A stretch of DNA of 64,000 bases, taken from Entoloma clypeatum. Lineage: Eukaryota > Basidiomycota > Agaricomycetes > Agaricales > Entolomataceae. Every line of letters starts with the position of its first letter. The stretch's first letter is position 1. The notes beneath the pieces are model-generated. The model was not told the DNA's origin. It ran no database searches and saw only the letters and a list, made by a program, of their open reading frames with translations. This document shows positions 58,036 to 64,000 of this stretch, one piece after another. The DNA lies in contig OY751488.1 in the NCBI GenBank assembly GCA_963565915.1, forward strand, positions 1,922,001-1,986,000, given 5' to 3'. Made by a program: the position numbers and the translations under genes.

Positions 58036-59652
58036 ATGTTTGATTACCGATCAAGCATAGTCAAACACTGTACGTCATCACTCTCGCTTTCGATCAATTT
58101 CGAATCGGAGAAACATATCACACCGACAACACTGACGACTCGCCTCACCAAGGTGAACTGTGAATTATTAGCCTGTCGTTTATCAATTCCTCTTTCAGAT
58201 TGGTTCCTTCGACAATCTCGTCATAAAAACTAAAACCGTTCAAAATCTAATGAAGTCTTGGTCAAAGTCCATGCCGTTGGTTGCAACCCCTCCCAACCGC
58301 TCCTTATACATATTTAGTCATGATCTCTGGCTCTAGTACCGAGATCTTCTCGTCGCAAGTGGACAGCACCGCTTCGGGTAAGCATCCGTCGTGTGTTGCA
58401 TCCCAATGTGGTACGCTCAGGTCCCTCAGACTTCCCGACCTGGTGCCGTGTTCAGACATGGCAGGAGAGATCATTGCTGCTGGCCGCGATGTCAAAGGAT
58501 GGGCTGTGGGCGACAGAGTCTGCGCCAACTTTGCTACCGACCACATATATGGCGACCCAACCCCCGAGAGCATGAAATCTGTTCTAGGTGGAGCATCACA
58601 TGGCGTCCTGACAGAGTATAGGACTTTCCCAGCTCATGTAGGTCCAAGTCTCGTTTGGAGAAATATGTTCCATTTTATTGACATCTTACGCAAGTGTCTC
58701 GTTGCTATCCCTTCACATCTTTCCTACGAGGAAGCTTCGACTTTGCCGTGTTGGCATTCTGTGAGCGCAGAAAACCAAAACCTATGTGGCGATGCATATA
58801 GATGCGCAGGTCTGACGGCTTATAGTGCATTGACGAGTAGCAAACCCATGAAGGCGGGCGATTGTGTGCTCGTCCTCGGAACTGGTGGCGTTTCAATGCA
58901 TGGGCTCAATTTTGTCGCAGACAGATTACTGACTATCTTCTCAGCTTCGGTCTACAAATTGCGGCAGCTTCGGGAGCCAGGGTCATTGTCACGTCCTCTT
59001 CAGACGAAAACTTGCAACGCGCCATCGAATTAGGTGCTACATATGGTATAAATTATAAGAAGACACCAAACTGGGACGAGACCGTGCTCAAACTTGTACC
59101 CAATGATCTTATCCGAGGCACACTTCTATAACTGATGCATTCTGTAGACAAATGGCACCGGCGTCGACCACATACTCGAGGTTCATTGCTCCACTGTCTC
59201 GATTTCCTTTTTACGAATATCTGTATTTGCTTATCAGGTTGGTGGTCTCGGAAGCCTTCCGAGGTCCATAAACGCTGTGAGGATGGGTGGGCACATTTAT
59301 ATCATTGGCTTTGTCTCCAAAGTATGCAAGGGGGGTGTCACATTGCAACGCGCAACGATCCTTATCATGTATTTTAGGATCCATGATTGGGAAGGCTGCA
59401 TATTTGAATCATGGCACCTCGGTTGACTCTGTTTCTCAGTTCGTACTTTCCTTGTTGTGACCGTCTTCAGTTCTTATCGGCCTCGGATGGAGCAGATTTA
59501 TCGACCTGACCCGTTTGCTGATTGCAATTCCCGAGAAAACTTGGCCGGTTATCGACAAAGTCTTTTCCTTTGAGGAAGCGAAAGAAGCTTACAAGCATCT
59601 CGCGTCTCAGGCTCATATTGGAAAGGTTGTTATCAGGGTTTCGAGCGTTTGA
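58036..59652 (+). pseudogene. Second medium-chain dehydrogenase copy, probably decaying
   Basis: Paralogue of the gene at 5352-6950. Recognisable blocks are GSFDNLVIKTKTVQ, SNEVLVKVHAV, VPCSDMAGEIIAAGRDVKGW, VGDRVCANFATDHIYGDPTP, HLSYEEASTLPCAGLTAYSA, VLVLGTGGVSIFGLQIAAAS, TNGTGVDHILEVGGLGSLPR and a normal end, FSFEEAKEAYKHLASQAHIG, with stop at 59650-59652. But the N-terminal region is broken. Near 58241-58246 the frame shifts between TKTVQ and KSNEV, as if one A were missing. The SLQ block after HAV is absent, the joins to the next exons do not keep frame, and no conserved start (MSIPxT) is found. The GVSIFGLQ junction needs a GC-AG intron. The C-terminal two-thirds look intact, so loss of function is recent, or sequencing errors are involved. 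Confidence 0.7.
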
Positions 59653-59931
59653 TCTCTAATGGTGAGTACGGAAGTCACGAAACATTCTGTACGATAGGTA
59701 GTGTTTTTCCTCAGCAATGAACCACGATGTCGGACCATTTCTGACTCATATGGCGGTGCCTGCCAGGGTAATGAGAGGCTGGGGAACGGCCTGCGGCCTC
59801 CGGAACTGTATGTTCTTGGTTGAAATTTCCCTAAACCTTCATGCATTCCACAGAAGAGCACGAAGACACTGGATTATATTTTGAGACCCCTTAGAACACA
59901 AAAGATAGCACGAATAACAAGAAACCGATCA

Positions 59932-60784
59932 TCAATCAATGACACCTAGGTGGTCTTCCTTTATCGTGCCGATCGCGAACTTCATGAAGGGGTGTTAGAA
60001 AATCAGTCGGGAGAGCGAGAGGGACCGAAGTCATACAATTTCTGTCGCGTCGACGCGCGTGCCGACGATTTTTAGCCGTACACGGGTGTTTTTCTCAATG
60101 ATCTGAGGGGGGAAAGACATTTGTTTGAGAAAATACGAAGCAAGGGGGGTGTCATGGGAAAGGTCTTACTTGTTCATCTGAGGCGAAAGACGGGGGATTT
60201 GAATTGGAGTCGAATTTCATGTCTGGGTGTATGAGCTGAGGATTGATTACCAGAAATGTAAGGACAACTTGAACACATTTGCACGGGGACGCCAAAGCGT
60301 ACTTGGTGGGATACGAACACGGTCAATGGCCCGACATCCGCGAAGAAACCCATCTACAAAGGGAAAAAAAAAAAGCGATGTCTTGAGAACATGCTCATCA
60401 CAGTACGAAACCAAAGGGATAACACACCTTGTTCACATTATTCACCACCCCGTCGACGACCTCCCCCTTGAATGGCTTGAACACGATCGCGCGGTATCGC
60501 GTGATGAACTCAGCCTGACCGCTCCCGCTCAGTACCATGCCCTTCCCGATATCAAGGATGGAGACCACGGCGATGATGTATCCGAACTGCCCAGAACATG
60601 TGCCTTCAACGTCGGCGTAGAGTTTGTTCTCGAGGAAAGTGAGCATGCGTGGGCCGAAATACGACGGGTGCAGCAGGATGGTATGTGTCAACTCTTTCTT
60701 GAAGATTTGAGATAGTCATATGGATGATCTGAGAAGCCGTCCAAGGGCGTTCTGGAGACCAGAGAGACTCACAATGAAGAACAT
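59932..60784 (-). CDS. RPB7: RNA polymerase II subunit RPB7
   Basis: Forms the Rpb4/7 stalk of RNA polymerase II, binding emerging RNA in the nucleus. MFFI, then an intron (about 60711-60772) to [19 protein letters not shown], the RNP-like tip domain, continuing [40 protein letters not shown] and [16 protein letters not shown]. After the intron at about 60353-60427, [15 protein letters not shown] starts the S1/OB domain. Then [40 protein letters not shown] and [12 protein letters not shown], ending VID. About 170 residues, as in other eukaryotes. Five exons or more, all joining in frame. No anomalies; an excellent match to the family along its whole length. Confidence 0.95.
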
Positions 60785-61155
60785 GGTGGTCGGAGAGAAC
60801 GTCGGCGACCAATCAGCGACAATGTTTGGTTCCCTTTCCCTTGGATCAAACAACATCCTATCGATGACCTATGAAGTTACATCCCCTACAGAATCATTGT
60901 CCCCCCTACAGTTGAACAAAATTTGTTGTAATCTTTATATATCGTATTGGGTGTCGACGGCAATAACAAAAGACTGAGGTGGAGGGCTCAAGGTAAAAAT
61001 AAAGAGTATCCACGGTTAAAGAAATGCAGACCGTATAGTAATCCAAAAGTCGATCCCAATATCCTGGTCATGGAGAAAATCATAGACGAGACGAGGGAAG
61101 TTGTGGAAAGGAGACGAAGAAGTCGGTCAAAGAGATAAATTAGGCCCAAACTGAT
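60785..61155. other. Intergenic region upstream of RPB7
   Basis: Promoter side of RPB7. No TATA box stands out. No gene is seen. Confidence 0.4.
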
Positions 61156-61503
61156 TCAAAAGTCCACCATAATGTCTTCCGCTCCCCCCACTTTCTTCGT
61201 CCGGCGTATCCTGGACTTCGGGTCTCCCTCCCGTTCCCCAACCCTAGCGGTTAGGTAGAGCGCTATATGCGCCCAAAGGAAGGAGACTCCGAAGTTCGAG
61301 AATAGCCCAAGACCCACGGCTGCTCCAATTCACATTCGCCCCCCCCCCCCCCCCAGCTCGATCACAACTCGAGCCGTTGTAGTTTTCATAGCAACCTCTG
61401 GCTCCACAATCGTCCCCTCCTCGATTCCCTGGCCCTAACGGTCAGGTAGGGCACCACGGTCACGGTGGCCCAGAAGGAGAAGGAGATCAAGAGCCAGGAA
61501 GAT
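61156..61503 (-). pseudogene. Two tandem, diverged membrane-segment exons
   Basis: On the minus strand, 61423-61503 reads SWLLISFSFWATVTVVPYLT followed by VRARESRRG. Further on, 61156-about 61320 reads AAVGLGLFSNFGVSFLWAHI, ALYLTARVGEREGDPKSRIR and a basic end before a stop at 61156-61158. The shared plan (SF.FWA......YLT.R..E...G) shows one is a copy of the other. Between them are stops and a 16-G run. They may be orphaned terminal exons of the membrane-protein gene directly upstream (61606-63387) or of a lost paralogue. Confidence 0.5.
61339..61354. repeat. 16-base poly-C tract
   Basis: A homopolymer between the two membrane-segment exons. A likely site of length error, which could hide a frame. 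Confidence 0.85.
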
Positions 61504-61605
61504 GGCATCAATGGGTAGACAAGATTACGGCGGGTTCAAGAGTGCAGTGGGCATCATCATCATCATCAGAGCTCATCATCGGAATCGTCGTTTGAGTTCA
61601 GGTCA

Positions 61606-63387
61606 TCATGGGCGTCGTACATCGACTTCTGCTCGCGCCTCTTCAAACGTCGGGTTCGTGATCTTGCTCGTCTTCTTCGATCTTGAGCGCTGAAGAAAGG
61701 GAGTTAACCGGGAGAACAGGTCATTTTGAGGACGAATGAGATTCATACCAGAATGACGTAGAGACGAACAGCAATGGTGGGACCAATCAAAAACTACAAG
61801 AAGTGAGTCGTCATGAGCCAGGTAACGAGAAAAGAAATAATGGAAAGGACTCACAATAAACATCGTTACGGGCATATGACCAAGGTAGAACCTCACCAAA
61901 AACCATGGGGGGAGCGACGCGAATATGTTGTCAAGAGCAATATAAATGTGAATAAACGAAAGGCCAATTGGTATATAAACATATAGTATGAATAATAAGA
62001 TCGATCCTGCAATGATGATTTCCAAGAACCGTAATGTTTGACACAGGCCACAGACTGCGACAGCAGCCATAACTGCGCCCATCGAGTAAACGACAATGGG
62101 GCGGAGAATGCCACGACCAAAAGTGTATATCCACTTCCATGTGATCTTGAGGAGTCCAGAAGCGAGGAAACATTGTTTCTTGATCTTCCGCAGAGCATAA
62201 GGCGCGATAGCAAGAATACCTTCCACCGAGACCATGAAGCCGATGCCAATGCGGGCGACGAGGGAGTAGGCAGGCAAGGGGTAGACATGTAAGGGACTGG
62301 CGCTGGAACAAGTATCGTTGAACTTCCGCAGGCGAGAGACCTGGGCTTCGAGACGTTGCCGAGGAACATTAGCCGATTTCTCATCAAGACACATCCAGAT
62401 CGCATAGAGCAGGAGCAATAACCATTTCCATGACCATTGGGGAGCGGATTTTGGAACAAATTTCTCGCCTGCTCCCGGCGATGGTGATGGTGGCGGGGGC
62501 GGCGGGTCGTCCTCCGAGGCAAGGGCATCATCCCGCGCCATATTATCAGACGCATCGTTGGCGGGAGCGGGAGAGGGGAACGGCGAACCAGGATCAGGTG
62601 GCGGCGGAGGTGGCAAACTGATTTCGTGGTCTTCATCCTCATCGGAGTCCCCTTCTGGCCGCCCGAGATAGATGGGGAGATGAGAGTTCGGTGCCGATGG
62701 CGGGGGTGGCGACGAATTTGGTTCTTGCTCATCGCTTGATCCATCATGGCCCGGGATGGATTCGTCTGCGCCTGAGGGGTCCATAGGCGACAGGAAAAGA
62801 CTAGTGTCGGAGTAGCTAGATTTAATTGATACGATTGGATTGGCAAGACGCAATGGCTGGGAGTAAGAGGGCACGAGAAGCGCCATGCACATCGTCTCCG
62901 AATCTTGAATGGCGAATCGCAGAGAAGGGGGGTTGTTCATGCACACTGAGCTTTCTTGAACCAGGCTCGGTGGTGGAGATTTGAGCTGGGATGACGGAGG
63001 CTCAACCGTGATCCTGAAAAGGAGGCGGGATGGAAGAAATGATGGAGAAGCTCTGGTGGACCTAGATTGAAGAAATCGGAGGTAGACGCCGCTGCCCGGG
63101 TTATGTTTCAGGTCATCAGCTGGCGCAATGCTGAGAGATAGGGCAGTAGCAAAAGAAGGGGAAAGATCGGGCCTCGCACATGGCTGGGGCTCTTTGCCTG
63201 AGATGCTGGGAATGGATTGGACGGCGGGAGTATAGAAACGCTGAGTACCAGGGAGGGTGGGGGAAAGGCGAGCTAGAGCGGGCTTTTGCCGATAGATGGT
63301 CGTGATGCCTACATACAGGACAGCCAGGAGCGTGTAGACGGTCTTGAGTTGGTGCGGAAGAGCGCAGGGCGACGAGAGAATCATCAT
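61606..63387 (-). CDS. Proline-rich multi-pass membrane protein of unknown function
   Basis: Not a family I recognise. One long frame is followed by two introns (about 61797-61853 and 61691-61750) and a basic tail ending ARAEVDVRRP. The N-terminus has a short hydrophobic segment (TVYTLLAVLYVGITTIY). The middle is disordered, with acidic and poly-Pro tracts (SDEDEDHEISLPPPPPPDPG, DDPPPPPPSPSPGAG). The C-terminal third has at least five TM helices: WKWLLLLLYAIWMCL, IGIGFMVSVEGILAIAPYAL, PIVVYSMGAVMAAVAVCGLC, IIIAGSILLFILYVYIPIGL and the spliced FLIGPTIAVRLYVIL. The true start could be an internal Met, because the first 150 residues show no constraint. Poly-Pro next to TMs suggests SH3/WW-domain or actin-regulator contacts (inference). 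Orphan TM exons follow downstream. Confidence 0.6.
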   Translation of the reverse strand: MMILSSPCALPHQLKTVYTLLAVLYVGITTIYRQKPALARLSPTLPGTQRFYTPAVQSIPSISGKEPQPCARPDLSPSFATALSLSIAPADDLKHNPGSGVYLRFLQSRSTRASPSFLPSRLLFRITVEPPSSQLKSPPPSLVQESSVCMNNPPSLRFAIQDSETMCMALLVPSYSQPLRLANPIVSIKSSYSDTSLFLSPMDPSGADESIPGHDGSSDEQEPNSSPPPPSAPNSHLPIYLGRPEGDSDEDEDHEISLPPPPPPDPGSPFPSPAPANDASDNMARDDALASEDDPPPPPPSPSPGAGEKFVPKSAPQWSWKWLLLLLYAIWMCLDEKSANVPRQRLEAQVSRLRKFNDTCSSASPLHVYPLPAYSLVARIGIGFMVSVEGILAIAPYALRKIKKQCFLASGLLKITWKWIYTFGRGILRPIVVYSMGAVMAAVAVCGLCQTLRFLEIIIAGSILLFILYVYIPIGLSFIHIYIALDNIFASLPPWFLVRFYLGHMPVTMFIVSPFHYFFSRYLAHDDSLLVVFDWSHHCCSSLRHSGMNLIRPQNDLFSRLTPFLQRSRSKKTSKITNPTFEEARAEVDVRRP

Positions 63388-63617
63388 TCCACAAGGGTAA
63401 AACTCAAGATGATGGTGGTATCTGAAAAGGAGGTGTCAGCCAAAGGACCGCCTTTTATCCGTCGAGCTGGCTGACGCGTTGACTCTTGAGATCGTGAGCG
63501 TCACGTGAACTATCCAAAGGTATATTTTGAGGTTCTTCTTCAGCAGACACTCCCGTCGACTCCCAGTCATCCCGCCCAACGAAACTACCTGCTATCAACA
63601 ACTCTCGCCCTTTCGAC
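63388..63617. promoter_or_regulatory. Divergent promoter between the membrane-protein gene and the last gene
   Basis: 230 bp between start codons pointing away from each other. It contains gcgtcacgtgaac (63498-63510) with a CACGTG core. Bidirectional use is inferred from layout. Confidence 0.4.
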
Positions 63618-64000
63618 ATGCTCGTCGCCCTTTCCAAGCTCGCCGTGGTCACTGGATCGCTCTTGTGGATTCTCTTCAAAGGACATCACGATCTAGAATT
63701 ACAAGCCCGCCATACTAAGCTCCTGGAGGATTTTGTCCGTTCGGGAAATACGTTGGCCACGCCGTTTCACAAAAAAGTAATGAGCGCGTGGCGAGGTGTC
63801 CGAGCCGATCCCGAATGGCGGAAATACAAGGACATCATCGAGTCTCAGCGCCAGGTGGGAGCTGTTTTCTACCGCAGCCTCGTGCGGGGGGCCCCCATGC
63901 TCAAGCCATTCATTGCCCCCGCCGACAAAGCTACTGTTCTGGCTCTTGATCATCTTGAAAAGGCCGAGGAAAACTATTGGTCGCCTTTCCGTCCAATCTT
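63618..64000 (+). CDS. Membrane-anchored protein, 5' part only
   Basis: Continuous frame from ATG at 63618 to the window edge (127 codons, no stop, no intron seen). The N-terminus MLVALSKLAVVTGSLLWILF is a signal-anchor helix. The rest is helical and charged (HDLELQARHTKLLEDFVRSG, WRGVRADPEWRKYKDIIESQ, LALDHLEKAEENYWSPFRP). No family is recognised from this portion. Cut off by the window end. Confidence 0.6.
   Translation, partial: MLVALSKLAVVTGSLLWILFKGHHDLELQARHTKLLEDFVRSGNTLATPFHKKVMSAWRGVRADPEWRKYKDIIESQRQVGAVFYRSLVRGAPMLKPFIAPADKATVLALDHLEKAEENYWSPFRPI

Overview
The window looks like nuclear DNA of a basidiomycete mushroom (Agaricomycetes). Genes are cut by many short GT-AG introns of about 42-65 nt. 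STAND NTPases of the NACHT type recur. There are no operons, IS elements or CRISPR arrays, and housekeeping genes are typically eukaryotic (RPB7, DNM1, SYS1, RNase H2 subunit C, a ZIP transporter, an SLC25 carrier). All gene models were spliced by eye, so family assignments rest on motif recognition and exon borders are proposals.

Layout. 0.3-1.4 kb: an ER thioredoxin/PDI protein ending in KDEL. 2.0-4.8 kb (-): a NACHT NTPase with one apparent frameshift. 5.4-7.0 kb (-): an intact medium-chain dehydrogenase (MDR). 8.4-10.1 kb: a Ran-binding-domain, nucleoporin-like protein. 10.7-27.0 kb: the most striking block, two paralogous NLR-like proteins (novel N-terminal domain, NACHT, WD40) flanking one giant gene. 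That gene encodes adenylation, carrier and transmembrane segments alternating with three left-handed beta-helix domains, the architecture of epsilon-poly-lysine-synthetase-like NRPSs.

27.6-33 kb (-): a run of secreted or surface proteins (a Kre9/KNH-like GPI protein and two small secreted proteins) around RNase H2 subunit C, with a 59-bp stray copy of the RNase H2C start. 34-34.5 kb: a probable hAT transposase relic. 34.6-37.7 kb: dynamin DNM1. 39-40.4 kb (-): ZIP metal transporter. 41.5-44.6 kb (-): BCS1-like AAA ATPase. 44.6-48 kb is gene-poor. 48-52.6 kb: SYS1 and a dipeptidyl aminopeptidase, divergent over a 158-bp promoter. 52.9-54.8 kb: an ETT1/Nro1-like protein. 55.8 kb (-): a small coiled-coil protein. 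56.6-58 kb (-): mitochondrial carrier. 58-59.7 kb: a decaying second MDR copy. 59.9-60.8 kb (-): RPB7. 61.2-63.4 kb (-): a proline-rich multi-pass membrane protein with orphan membrane exons downstream. 63.6 kb to the end: a membrane-anchored protein running off the window.

How it fits together: most of the window is unlinked housekeeping genes. The 10.7-27 kb block is the exception. Two duplicated NLR-type sensors bracket a membrane-bound peptide/polyamide synthetase candidate, so a defence or self-recognition locus is possible, but that link is inferred from position only. A 200-N gap inside the synthetase gene appears to be spurious.
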